A stretch of 64,000 nt of DNA, taken from NCBI GenBank assembly GCA_902569785.1, contig CACFVO010000001.1, positions 51,971-115,970 of the forward strand, given 5' to 3'. A program made the translations under genes and the position numbers. The notes under the pieces were generated by a model. It worked only from the letters and a program-made list of their open reading frames with translations, did not search any database and was not told the DNA's origin. Numbering within the stretch: position 1 is the stretch's first letter; each line of letters starts with the position of its first letter. Below, in pieces: positions 37,297-47,303 of this stretch. The stretch is from an uncultured Pelagibacteraceae bacterium (lineage in GTDB: Bacteria > Pseudomonadota > Alphaproteobacteria > Pelagibacterales > Pelagibacteraceae).

Positions 37297-38795
37297 TTGA
37301 AGGAATACTAATTGGGTTAAAAACTGCTTTATCTTTTCAAAACCTAATGATGGTGATGATAGGATGTTTTGCTGGAACTATAATTGGAATGCTTCCTGGT
37401 TTAGGCCCAATGACGGCAATCGCTTTAATGATACCAATCACTTACGGCTTTGAACCTGCAACAGGTTTAATTTTAATGGCCGGGGTTTATTATGGTGCTG
37501 TATTCGGTGGTTCAACTTCTTCTATTTTAATAAACGCACCAGGTGTTCCCGGAACAGTCGCTACATCATTCGATGGCTATCCAATGGCACAACAGGGTAA
37601 AGCTGGTAAAGCACTAGCAATTGCTGCTTATAGTTCTTTTGCAGGGGGAACGATTTCAGCAATCTTTTTATTAATAGCAGCACCAAGTTTATCTAAAGTA
37701 AGTTTATCATTTAGATCACCAGATTATTTTGGTTTGATGATACTAGGCTTAACTGCTGTTGCTGCCTTTTCTTCAAAAGGAAATTTTTTAAAAGCCATGA
37801 TGATGTGTGTTTTAGGTTTAATGCTAGCATCAGTCGGCCAAGATACTTTATCTGATATTCCAAGATTTACTTTCAATACAATGAACTTGTCGGATGGAAT
37901 TAGTTTCGTTTTAGTAGTAATGGCTACATTTGCTATGAGTGAAGCTTTAACTATTATAATCAAAGGTAACGACCCCTCCAAAGCAGCAAAACAAATTTCA
38001 CTAACAGATTTAGGATCTATTAAAGTTAGTAAAGAAGAAACTAAACAAATGGCTGTAACAATTCCTCGTTCTTCTATTTTAGGATTTATTGTTGGAGTAT
38101 TACCTGGTGCAGGAGCTACAATTGCATCTTTCTTAGCTTATGGAATGGAAAGAAATTTTGTAAATAATGAAGAAAAAGAAAAATTTGGTAAAGGAAGTGT
38201 GCAAGGTTTATCTGCACCAGAAACTGCGAATAATGCGGCTTGTTCAGGATCTTTTGTCCCATTACTTACTTTAGGTATTCCTGGGAGTGGTACTACTGCA
38301 GTCATGCTTGGTGCTTTGCTAGGTTTTGGTATTCAGCCAGGGCCAAGACTATATGAAACTAATCCGGATATATTTTGGTCAGTAATAATGTCTATGTATA
38401 TCGGAATGGTAGTTCTTTTAATTCTTAATCTACCATTAATTCCTTACATAGCAAGAATACTTGCTGTACCAAGAACATTTTTAATACCAATGATTTTATT
38501 CTTCTCTGTAACTGGAATTTATTTAATGTCATTTAATAATTTTGATATTTTTTTGATGATAGGAATCGCAGTTGTTGCAACTATTTTAAGACTTTATGAT
38601 TTTCCTATGCCACCATTAATACTAGCTTTTGTACTCGGTGGACTGATGGAGGAAAATCTCAGAAGATCCCTTTTAATAAGTGATGGCTCTTGGACTTTTC
38701 TTTGGAACAGACCTCTTACACTTTGCATAATGATAGCTATTTTGACTATAGTTGGTTGGCAAATTTACAATAGTTTCTTTAAAAAAAAATTATAA
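37293..38795 (+). CDS. tctA: Tripartite tricarboxylate transporter large permease TctA
   Basis: GMLPGLGPMTAIALMIP, GVLPGAGATIASFLAYGMER. Confidence 0.95.
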   Translation: MIEGILIGLKTALSFQNLMMVMIGCFAGTIIGMLPGLGPMTAIALMIPITYGFEPATGLILMAGVYYGAVFGGSTSSILINAPGVPGTVATSFDGYPMAQQGKAGKALAIAAYSSFAGGTISAIFLLIAAPSLSKVSLSFRSPDYFGLMILGLTAVAAFSSKGNFLKAMMMCVLGLMLASVGQDTLSDIPRFTFNTMNLSDGISFVLVVMATFAMSEALTIIIKGNDPSKAAKQISLTDLGSIKVSKEETKQMAVTIPRSSILGFIVGVLPGAGATIASFLAYGMERNFVNNEEKEKFGKGSVQGLSAPETANNAACSGSFVPLLTLGIPGSGTTAVMLGALLGFGIQPGPRLYETNPDIFWSVIMSMYIGMVVLLILNLPLIPYIARILAVPRTFLIPMILFFSVTGIYLMSFNNFDIFLMIGIAVVATILRLYDFPMPPLILAFVLGGLMEENLRRSLLISDGSWTFLWNRPLTLCIMIAILTIVGWQIYNSFFKKKL

Positions 38796-39176
38796 CCTAA
38801 CGTATTTCTTCTTTTTTTCTATTGCCCATTCTCTAGGGCCATTAACAGCTATAAATAAAAATCCTCCAGCTAAGCCAAAGTTTTTAAGAAAAGCAATTGT
38901 TTGCATTTGATTAGCAAAGTCATAATGAAAGATCAGAGCTGTTGCTAGACAGAATATTGCTAATATTATTGCTGATATTTGAGTTCGATAACCTATAATT
39001 ATAAAAATAGGCAAAAGAATTTCTAGAACAATTGCCGGCCACAACAAAAATCCAGGTATGCCAAACCCTTCCATCCAAGAAATAGTATTATCGTAATTAA
39101 AAATTTTATTGTATCCAGACAATAAAAAAACTAACGAAATAAAAATTCTACCTATAAGATCAAAAAGATTAGCCAT
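38790..39176 (-). CDS. DoxX family membrane protein
   Basis: RIFISLVFLLSGYNKIFNYD; DoxX pattern. Confidence 0.85.
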   Translation of the reverse strand: MANLFDLIGRIFISLVFLLSGYNKIFNYDNTISWMEGFGIPGFLLWPAIVLEILLPIFIIIGYRTQISAIILAIFCLATALIFHYDFANQMQTIAFLKNFGLAGGFLFIAVNGPREWAIEKKKKYVRL

Positions 39177-39226
39177 AAGTCATATAATCTCATAGCCAAA
39201 CTAGAGTCAAAGCAAGATAGATTAAA

Positions 39227-40306
39227 TTAGGTTTTTTTTTCTATAATTCTCAATATTTGAGGCACAATAAACAGTATCATTAATAATCTAATAATATGGT
39301 GAAAAGATACAAATTCTGGATCAAGATCAAAAAAAATTGCTATAACTGCTACTTCATAAATGCCACCTGGGCAGTAAGACAAAAGAAGAGTAAAGAAATT
39401 TTTATCAATTATTAAACTCGCAGCAAAAGCAGCTAGCAAACCTAAGACTAATAGTAAAAATGTTGCAACAAAACTGTGTAAGGCATTACGAGCTATTTCA
39501 CCAAAAGTTTTGTCGGCAAATCGACATCCAACTGAAGCTCCAAGAATAAGTAGACAATAATCAATTATATTTGCAGGAAATTGATAAGAAGCAATATCTG
39601 AAATTTGCAAAAATCCACTTGCAAATAAAGTGCCAGACAAGAGAGCTGCTGGAATTCTAAACTTATCGAAAATGATTATCAGAGCAATTGAAGATATGAT
39701 GAGCAATATTAAATGAAAAATATTTTGATCTTTAATTATTTCTTCAGTGATTTTTACGTTTTCAACATCATAAAAACTGTTAACGAGAAATGGAAAAACA
39801 GTAATAATTATTATTAATCTAATTAAATGAGAAGTTGCAACTTGGCTTAAATCAGATTTTTCATCTTCAGCCAAGATCATTAAAGGGCCTAAGGCGCCGG
39901 GAGCAGCGGAAAAAATTGAAGTTTTCCTTCCATATTTTGAAAATATCTGAAGGTATTTTGAAACTATTAATACACTAACAATAATATAAACAAGCATTAT
40001 CAGAGAAGTAAAAGCCCATTGATGCATTTGAGAAAATAAACTTTTGTCAATATAATTACCGATATAGAGACCCAATAAAATTAATATTGAAGAAAGCACT
40101 AATTTAGGGATTTTTATTTTTAAACCCATTAACGAAGCAAGAGATGTGATGAGCATTGGACCTAAAAACCAAGCCAGTGGAATATTGAAGAACTCAGCTA
40201 CAATTGCGGTAGGAACAGATATTATAATAACTAAAGCAAATTCTTTAGAGAATATTAGTTTAAAATTTTCTTTATTAAACGGTATAGCTTGGTTATTCTG
40301 CATCAT
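39227..40306 (-). CDS. AbrB family putative membrane transporter/regulator
   Basis: Duplicated AbrB-like TM domain (PAGLFGPMLIT-like; SYCPGGIYEVAVIA). Confidence 0.8.
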   Translation of the reverse strand: MMQNNQAIPFNKENFKLIFSKEFALVIIISVPTAIVAEFFNIPLAWFLGPMLITSLASLMGLKIKIPKLVLSSILILLGLYIGNYIDKSLFSQMHQWAFTSLIMLVYIIVSVLIVSKYLQIFSKYGRKTSIFSAAPGALGPLMILAEDEKSDLSQVATSHLIRLIIIITVFPFLVNSFYDVENVKITEEIIKDQNIFHLILLIISSIALIIIFDKFRIPAALLSGTLFASGFLQISDIASYQFPANIIDYCLLILGASVGCRFADKTFGEIARNALHSFVATFLLLVLGLLAAFAASLIIDKNFFTLLLSYCPGGIYEVAVIAIFFDLDPEFVSFHHIIRLLMILFIVPQILRIIEKKT

Positions 40307-40308
40307 TC

Positions 40309-41079
40309 ATGATTTTAGGTTTTATAGGAACAGGACGCATTACATCTTCAGTTATTGAAGGTATTTTTAAATCCAATTTAAGAGTCAAAAAAATTTACAT
40401 CTCCCCTCGTAATAAAATAATAGCAAAAAAATTAAGTAAAAGATTTAAAAAAGTAACCATTTCAAGGAACAATCAACAATTAATTGATAATTCGAATTGG
40501 GTATTTTTGGCTGTTACACCAAAGGTTGGAGATAAAATTTTGAAAAAACTTAGTTTTAAAAAAAATCAAAAGATTGTAAGTTTTATTTCCACAATAGATT
40601 TAGCTCAACTCAGAAAAGTTATTGGTAAAAAAATTAAGATTGTAAGAGCTATTCCACTTCCTCCAATTTCAATGCGAAAGGGACCAGTGCCAATTTGTCC
40701 CCCAGATAAACAAGTAAAAAGTTTTTTTAATAAATTAGGTACAACAGTTGAAATAAAAAATGAGAAATCATCAATAAATTTTTGGGCAACTTCAGGAATG
40801 ATGGCGCCTTTTTATGAATTATTAAAAATACTATCTGATTGGTTAGTTAAAAGAGGAATTAAAAGAAGTGAAGCTCAAAAATATATTACTTCTCTTTTTG
40901 CGGCATTATCAGAAGACTCAGTTATTAATTCTAAAAAAGATTTGAAATATTTAGTTAAAGATTCTCAAACACCACGAGGATTGAATGAACAAGCTGTAAA
41001 ACAATTGAGAAAAGCTGGGTTTTACCGAAATTTAGAAAAATCTTTGAATGGTATCCTTAAAAGAGTAAACAAAGTATAA
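40309..41079 (+). CDS. Pyrroline-5-carboxylate reductase-like protein
   Basis: ILGFIGTGRITSSVIEGI Rossmann start; KDSQTPRGLNEQAVKQLR ProC C-terminal domain. Confidence 0.8.
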   Translation: MILGFIGTGRITSSVIEGIFKSNLRVKKIYISPRNKIIAKKLSKRFKKVTISRNNQQLIDNSNWVFLAVTPKVGDKILKKLSFKKNQKIVSFISTIDLAQLRKVIGKKIKIVRAIPLPPISMRKGPVPICPPDKQVKSFFNKLGTTVEIKNEKSSINFWATSGMMAPFYELLKILSDWLVKRGIKRSEAQKYITSLFAALSEDSVINSKKDLKYLVKDSQTPRGLNEQAVKQLRKAGFYRNLEKSLNGILKRVNKV

Positions 41080-41085
41080 TTTTCT

Positions 41086-41880
41086 ATGCAGTCAGATTCG
41101 AATATTCTGCAAGTCAATAATCTTTCTAAATTTTTTGGAGGATTAGCAGCAGTTTCAAATTGTTCTTTAAAAATTAAAAAAGGCTCCATAACAGGAATTA
41201 TTGGGCCCAATGGATCAGGTAAAACAACGTTATTTAATTTGATTGCAGGAAATCTAAAGTCATCTAAAGGCACTGTTTTATTTAATAATGAAAATATTAC
41301 TAATATTCCTTCTTACGAATTATTTTCAAAAGGCGTCTTAAGAACTTTTCAAATTGCGCACGAATTTACAAATCTTACAGTGCTAGAAAATTTAATGATG
41401 GTTCCAGGAAATCAGTCTGGTGAAAACTTGGTTAACGCTTTGTTTAAACCAAGTATTGTTAAAAAAGAGGAATTAAAAGTTAAAGAAAAAGCTTTAAAGG
41501 TGATTGATTTTTTAAATCTAAAGCATCTTTCTAATGAGTTAGCGGGAAATTTATCCGGAGGTCAAAAAAAACTACTAGAACTTGGTAGAACTATGATGGT
41601 TGATGCGAAGTTGGTTTTATTAGATGAAGTTGGTGCAGGAGTTAACCGAACACTATTAAAAGATATAGGTAGTGCGATATTGAGACTAAATAAAGAAAAA
41701 GGATACACATTTTGCATGATAGAGCATGATATGGAATTTATTAGTCGATTGTGCAATCCAGTAATTGTAATGGCAGAAGGCTCTGTTTTATTTGAAGGAA
41801 CTTCAGACGAAGTTAAAAAGAACGAACAGGTTATTGATAGTTATTTAGGAAGAGGGTCAAAATTAAAGGATAAAAGTTAA
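41086..41880 (+). CDS. livG: ABC transporter ATP-binding protein, LivG-like (second system)
   Basis: GPNGSGKTT, LSGGQKK, LVLLDEVGAGVN. Confidence 0.92.
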   Translation: MQSDSNILQVNNLSKFFGGLAAVSNCSLKIKKGSITGIIGPNGSGKTTLFNLIAGNLKSSKGTVLFNNENITNIPSYELFSKGVLRTFQIAHEFTNLTVLENLMMVPGNQSGENLVNALFKPSIVKKEELKVKEKALKVIDFLNLKHLSNELAGNLSGGQKKLLELGRTMMVDAKLVLLDEVGAGVNRTLLKDIGSAILRLNKEKGYTFCMIEHDMEFISRLCNPVIVMAEGSVLFEGTSDEVKKNEQVIDSYLGRGSKLKDKS

Positions 41881-42587
41881 TGGCTTTTTTTGAAGGTATA
41901 AAAATGACAGGAGGCTATGGTAACGGGCCTGATATCATTTCTTCCTGCTCGGTCAATGTGAATCAGGGTGAAATAGTTTCAATACTTGGTCCAAATGGAG
42001 CCGGAAAATCTACAGCTATGAAAGCTATGTTAGGGTTGTTGAATCTTAAATCAGGCAAAATTATTATAAACGGTAAAGACATATCTCATCTTAATCCACA
42101 AGATAGAGTTAAGCAAGGAATAGCATTTGTTCCACAAACTAGAAATGTATTTGCAGGACTAAGCGTTGAAGAAAATTTAGAAATGGGGGCTTTCTTGAGA
42201 GATGAAAATCTTCAGAAAATTATTGATGAAGTTTATGAGTTGTTTCCTATTTTAAAAGAAAAAAAGTCCCAGTTAGTGGGTGAATTATCTGGAGGGCAAA
42301 GACAACAAGTGGCATTGGGAAGAGCATTAATGATAAAACCGTCTGTCTTAATGCTCGATGAACCTACGGCTGGAGTTTCACCTATAGTCATGGATGAGTT
42401 ATTCGATCACATTATTAAAGTAAAAAAAACAAATGTAGCTATTTTAATGGTTGAGCAAAACGCAAAACAAGCGTTAAGCATATCGGACAGAGGTTATGTC
42501 TTAGTTACTGGAGAAAATAGATACTCAGGAACAGGAAAAGAACTATTAGACGACCCAAGAGTAAGAAGTTCTTTCTTGGGAGGTTGA
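41880..42587 (+). CDS. livF: ABC transporter ATP-binding protein, LivF-like (second system)
   Basis: GPNGAGKST, LSGGQRQQ, LMLDEPTAGVSP. Confidence 0.92.
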   Translation: MAFFEGIKMTGGYGNGPDIISSCSVNVNQGEIVSILGPNGAGKSTAMKAMLGLLNLKSGKIIINGKDISHLNPQDRVKQGIAFVPQTRNVFAGLSVEENLEMGAFLRDENLQKIIDEVYELFPILKEKKSQLVGELSGGQRQQVALGRALMIKPSVLMLDEPTAGVSPIVMDELFDHIIKVKKTNVAILMVEQNAKQALSISDRGYVLVTGENRYSGTGKELLDDPRVRSSFLGG

Positions 42588-42588
42588 T

Positions 42589-43599
42589 ATGGATTTTTTA
42601 AACGCTATAGTTTTACTTTTAAATTATTTGTTTGTTCCTGCTTTATCTTATGGATCTCAGCTAGCTCTAGGAGCAATTTTTGTCTCTTTAATTTATGGCA
42701 TCTTACGGTTTGCATATTTTACTGCTGGTGATCTTATGTCTTTCGGAACTATGTTTACAATTTTATTTACTTGGTATTTTCAATCTCTTGGGATAAATCT
42801 AGGTTTTCTTCCCACAGCATTACTTGCTATACCTTTTGGGATTACTGTCACAATACTTTATGTTCTCGTAAAGGATAAATTAGTTTTTAGTTATTATCGT
42901 TCACAAAAAAGCCCTCCAGTTATGTTAGCAATGGTTAGTATAGGGACGATGTTTGTTACTCAAGCGATTGTAAGAATAATTATTGGGCCATTTGACAGAA
43001 GGTTTTTCGATGGTGAAAAATTTCTTTTAAAAGCAAATGAATTTAAAGAAATGACAGGTTTAAATGAAGGATTAACGATTAAATCAACCCAAGTTATTAC
43101 TTTGGTGGTTACAATTATTGTGGTTTCTATTTTATTTTGGTTTTTAAATAAAACAAAAACTGGAAAAAGTATGCGAGCTTATTCAGATAATGAAGATTTA
43201 GCACTTTTATCTGGCATAGACCCTAAAAAAGTAGTTATGATTACTTGGGTTATAGCTGCTATTTTGGCTACTATCGGAGGAGCTCTTTACGGTCTAGATA
43301 AAAGCTTTAAACCTTTTACCTACTTTAACAACATGCTTCCAATATTTGCAGCAGCAATTGTAGGAGGTATTGGAAATCCTTTTGGAGCCTTTTTAGGAGG
43401 TTATGTTATTGCATTTTCAGAAATACTTTTAACTTATGCTTACAAAAAATTCTTTGTTTATTTACTTCCAGAAAGTTTAGAACCCGATGGCTTATTACAA
43501 TTGCTATCGACCGATTATAAATTTGCAGTGTCTTTCTCAATTTTAGTAATAGTTTTATTATTTAGACCATCAGGAATATTTAAAGGAAAAGTTTTATGA
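42589..43599 (+). CDS. livH: Branched-chain amino acid-type ABC permease, LivH-like (second system)
   Basis: LivH fold; position. Confidence 0.9.
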   Translation: MDFLNAIVLLLNYLFVPALSYGSQLALGAIFVSLIYGILRFAYFTAGDLMSFGTMFTILFTWYFQSLGINLGFLPTALLAIPFGITVTILYVLVKDKLVFSYYRSQKSPPVMLAMVSIGTMFVTQAIVRIIIGPFDRRFFDGEKFLLKANEFKEMTGLNEGLTIKSTQVITLVVTIIVVSILFWFLNKTKTGKSMRAYSDNEDLALLSGIDPKKVVMITWVIAAILATIGGALYGLDKSFKPFTYFNNMLPIFAAAIVGGIGNPFGAFLGGYVIAFSEILLTYAYKKFFVYLLPESLEPDGLLQLLSTDYKFAVSFSILVIVLLFRPSGIFKGKVL

Positions 43600-44966
43600 G
43601 AAAAAATCTAGACATAATAAGCGCATATTCAATAATGTTAGGACTCATAATTTTGGTAGGATTTTTACAGTCTTGGAGCATGGCGTTATCAATTTTGTGC
43701 CTTTGTTTGATCTCTGCAGTAATGACCATGGGAGCTAACATTCAATGGGGATATGCAGGATTAATAAACTTTGGAATAATGGGATACACGGCTCTTGGAG
43801 GCTTAGCAGCAGTTTTGGTTTCAGTTCCTCCTGTTCGAGAAGCATGGCAGGTAGGAGGTTTTAGTATGATATTATGTGCCTTTTTGATTGCTTTCATGGT
43901 TTTTAGCATTCGTTTTATTATAAAAAAATATAGTCAATCAAAAAAAAGAAGCTATGGAATTGTGGCTATAATAATAGTTGGGCTAATTCTTTTAAGATTA
44001 ATATCTGCCCCAGCTATAGAGTCAATCGAGTCCGTTAGTCCAGCAACTACTGGCTTTTTAGGAGGAATGGGTCTTCCAATATTATTTTCTTGGATAATAG
44101 GAGCTTTTTTTGCTGGCTCTTTGGCATACATTATTGGAAAAATTGCTTTAGGGCTTAGAGCAGACTATCTAGCAATAGCAACACTTCTTATATCAGAGAT
44201 TGTTATTTCAGTAATAAAACATGAAGATTGGTTAGCTCGTGGTGTTAAAAATGTGATTGGCTTAAAAAGACCAGTCCCATATGAAGTTGATCTACAAACT
44301 AAAGAATGGTTTATCAATTTAGTTCAAAAATTTAACCAGGGTGCCTTAAACTTAATTACTGATACTTTAGAAAGACAAGAATTATTAAAACAGCTAGTTA
44401 TCGAATCTTCAACAGTATTTGTAAAATTATGTTTTGCAGGACTTTTTACTGTTGTAGTAATAATTCTTTTGATCATAACTCAAAAAGCGCTTTATTCTCC
44501 TTGGGGTAGAATGATGAGAGCAATCAGAGACAATGAAGAAGCAGCTAATGCAATGGGAAAGAATGTTGTTAAACAACACCTTTTAATTTTTGTTCTTGGT
44601 TCAGCAATTGTTGGTATAGCGGGAGCTATGATGGTTACATATGATGGATTATTTACACCGGGAAGCTATAGGCCAATGAGATATACATTTTTAATTTGGG
44701 TAATGGTTATTGTTGGCGGAAGTGGAAATAACTTTGGTGCAATTTTAGGAGGTTTTGCAGTTTGGTTTTTATGGGTTGAGGCTGCTCCAATCGCATTATT
44801 CTTGATTAATTTTTTTACTAGCGGTTTAGAAGAAACTAATGCTTTTAGAGTTCATTTAGTAAATAGCATTCCATATTTTAGATTTTTAATGATGGGAGTT
44901 GGTTTATTGTTGATTATGCGTTATAGGCCAAAAGGAATTTTGCCAGAGAAAATAAAACACATATAA
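43596..44966 (+). CDS. livM: Branched-chain amino acid-type ABC permease, LivM-like, enlarged (456 aa)
   Basis: GLRADYLAIATLLISEI and RAIRDNEEAANAMGKN. Confidence 0.9.
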   Translation: MRKNLDIISAYSIMLGLIILVGFLQSWSMALSILCLCLISAVMTMGANIQWGYAGLINFGIMGYTALGGLAAVLVSVPPVREAWQVGGFSMILCAFLIAFMVFSIRFIIKKYSQSKKRSYGIVAIIIVGLILLRLISAPAIESIESVSPATTGFLGGMGLPILFSWIIGAFFAGSLAYIIGKIALGLRADYLAIATLLISEIVISVIKHEDWLARGVKNVIGLKRPVPYEVDLQTKEWFINLVQKFNQGALNLITDTLERQELLKQLVIESSTVFVKLCFAGLFTVVVIILLIITQKALYSPWGRMMRAIRDNEEAANAMGKNVVKQHLLIFVLGSAIVGIAGAMMVTYDGLFTPGSYRPMRYTFLIWVMVIVGGSGNNFGAILGGFAVWFLWVEAAPIALFLINFFTSGLEETNAFRVHLVNSIPYFRFLMMGVGLLLIMRYRPKGILPEKIKHI

Positions 44967-44969
44967 AAG

Positions 44970-44995
44970 ACCTCAGCAGTTTTCACCGCTGAGGT
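44970..44995. terminator. Bidirectional terminator between convergent livM and SBP genes
   Basis: ACCTCAGC AGTTTTCACC GCTGAGGT. Confidence 0.85.
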
Positions 44996-45010
44996 TTCTA
45001 AGATTAAATT

Positions 45011-46192
45011 TTATCTTTGTTTTTTATTTTTAAATTTACCGCCCTTAATTTCTTTTTCTATGAAATTACCAACGTGTTCTCCAACATCTGTAAATTTAAC
45101 TGCAGTAGCACCCTCGTAATCAATTGCTTTTCCTTTAGCTAAAAGATCTAAACCTTTTTTAAGTTGACCAGGATAAATTTTAGTTCCAGGCGCATTAGCT
45201 ACGGACATTACATTTTTGGCAATTGAACCTCGGTCTGCAGAACCACCAGCTTGCATCGCAAGAACGATTAAAGCTGCCGCATCGTAAGACTCGCCGGTAT
45301 ATGGACCAGATGGATCAATCCCAGCTCCTTTGGCTACTTTTGCAAATACTCCTGCCCCTTTACCTAAAGAACCTGGCAAAGAACCAAAAGATTTGTTCAA
45401 GCTTTTACCGAAAGTATCAGTAAGTGAATCACCGATCATACCATCTGATAATATAAATGTATCAAAGGCACCAGAATCTAAAGATCCTTGAATAATTCCT
45501 TTACCACCTTGGTCAAGGTATCCAATTACAGCAACTGCATCTCCACCAGCTGATGCTAGTGTAGAAACTTCTGCGCTATAGTCGGCTTTACCATCTTCGT
45601 GCGCAGTTACAGTTGTAACTTTTATGCCATGAGCTTTAACTGCTGCTGAATAAACATCAGCTAAACCTTTACCATAGTCGTTATTAGTGTATGTAACAGC
45701 AACACTTTTAACGCCTCTATCTTTTGTTATGTCTGCAAGAATTTGTCCACCTCGAGCATCCGATGGAGCTGTACGGAAAAACAAACCTTTATCTTTTAAA
45801 GTTGTTAAACCGGGAGATGTTGCAGACGGTGATATAATAGTAATTCCATTAGGAACCGCTACGTTTGATGCGACTGCTCCAGTAACACCAGAACAATCTG
45901 CTCCCATAATTGCAACTATACCTTGACTAACTAAACCTTCTGCAGCGGTTGTTGCTGCTGCCGAGTCAACACAAGTTGAGTCTGCTCTTAAAGGTTTAAT
46001 TGTTTCTCCACCTAGCAAAGAACCTGAGTCAGAAGCTTCTTTAAAAGCTAATTCAGCAGATGCTGCCATGGCAGGAGTTAAAGATTCAATAGGACCAGTA
46101 AATCCTAAGATTATTCCCATTTTAATTTCTGCATATGCACTTGAGGTTAAAACCGACAAAGACAAAATTGCAGATAAAAATATTTTTTTCAT
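45011..46192 (-). CDS. Branched-chain amino acid-type ABC transporter substrate-binding protein (second system)
   Basis: Signal peptide; IKMGIILGFTGPIESLTPAMAASAELAFKEA. Confidence 0.9.
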   Translation of the reverse strand: MKKIFLSAILSLSVLTSSAYAEIKMGIILGFTGPIESLTPAMAASAELAFKEASDSGSLLGGETIKPLRADSTCVDSAAATTAAEGLVSQGIVAIMGADCSGVTGAVASNVAVPNGITIISPSATSPGLTTLKDKGLFFRTAPSDARGGQILADITKDRGVKSVAVTYTNNDYGKGLADVYSAAVKAHGIKVTTVTAHEDGKADYSAEVSTLASAGGDAVAVIGYLDQGGKGIIQGSLDSGAFDTFILSDGMIGDSLTDTFGKSLNKSFGSLPGSLGKGAGVFAKVAKGAGIDPSGPYTGESYDAAALIVLAMQAGGSADRGSIAKNVMSVANAPGTKIYPGQLKKGLDLLAKGKAIDYEGATAVKFTDVGEHVGNFIEKEIKGGKFKNKKQR

Positions 46193-46368
46193 ATTTTCCC
46201 TCTCATTAGTATTTTATTAATTATAATATTATTGACTTTTAGGACCAATTATTCAATGACAAAATTTCTAATATTTACCCATTAGAATAGACCTATAAAG
46301 ACTAATTTTTTGAAAAAAGATAAATATAAATGTGTACGAACAAACAAAATAAAGATAATTAATATTTT

Positions 46369-46710
46369 ATGAAAAAAGAAATTACTTTTGAAGATTATAA
46401 TAAAGTTCAGATATTAGTGGGAACAGTTTTAAAAGTATCAAAAAATGAAAAAGCCCGAAAACCCTCTTTAGTCGTAGAGGTTGATTTTGGAAAAGATGTA
46501 GGAATAAAAAAATCATCTGCTCAAATAACACATTACTATAACTCAGAGAATCTGTTGGGAAAACAAGTTATTGGAGTTTGTAATTTCCCGAAAAAAAATA
46601 TTGCAGGAGTTGTTTCAGAGGTATTAATTTTAGGGGCCATTGAGAAAGACGGCAAAGTAGTTTTAGTTCATCCTTCTCAAAAAACAGATAATGGACTTGA
46701 AATAGCCTAA
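46369..46710 (+). CDS. csaA: CsaA-like tRNA-binding domain protein
   Basis: EMAP/OB tRNA-binding fold: VQILVGTVLKVSKNEKARKPSLVVEVDFG, KQVIGVCNFPKKNIAGVVSEVLILGA. Confidence 0.88.
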   Translation: MKKEITFEDYNKVQILVGTVLKVSKNEKARKPSLVVEVDFGKDVGIKKSSAQITHYYNSENLLGKQVIGVCNFPKKNIAGVVSEVLILGAIEKDGKVVLVHPSQKTDNGLEIA

Positions 46711-47300
46711 TGTATGATCAATTTGTTCCTTTAATTCTTTTTGGTATCGCCACAGCTTTTACCCCAGGACCAAATAATATCTTGTCTTCATATTCAGGTT
46801 TTAATTTTGGTTTTAAAAAAACTATACCATTGATGCTGGGAGTTATTCTTGGTTGGACTACTATGTTAACTGTTATGGCTTCAGGTTTAATTATTATCTT
46901 TCAAAAATATATTTTTTTACAAAGCATCATTAAAATTTTAGGAACAATTTTTTTAATCTATCTAGCATACAAAATTGCTTTTAGTTCAGCTAATGACTCA
47001 GAAAATATAAAAAAACCAGTTCTTTTTTTCGATACTTTTTTATTTCAGTTTATTAACCCCAAGGGCGTGATGGTTGCAATGATAGCTGTTTCAACATTTA
47101 TTGATGTTCAAAATAACTATTTAAGAGATGCGACGATAGTAATAATAACCTATTTTTTTATGGCGATTTTTAGCGTTAGTTCATGGTGCTTATTAGGTAA
47201 ATATTTGAGAAAATTTGCCACAAGTAAAAACTTTATTAGGAAATTTAACTATATAATGTCTTTTTTGCTTATAGTTTGTGTTATTATGTTTTATGTATAG
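46710..47300 (+). CDS. LysE-family translocator
   Basis: ATAFTPGPNNILSSYSGFNFGF. Confidence 0.88.
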   Translation: MYDQFVPLILFGIATAFTPGPNNILSSYSGFNFGFKKTIPLMLGVILGWTTMLTVMASGLIIIFQKYIFLQSIIKILGTIFLIYLAYKIAFSSANDSENIKKPVLFFDTFLFQFINPKGVMVAMIAVSTFIDVQNNYLRDATIVIITYFFMAIFSVSSWCLLGKYLRKFATSKNFIRKFNYIMSFLLIVCVIMFYV

Positions 47301-47303
47301 CGC

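Noticed and set aside
45223-45926. Two + ORFs antisense to the SBP gene (45223..45423, 45687..45926)
   Set aside because: Antisense to well-supported substrate-binding protein; no independent support
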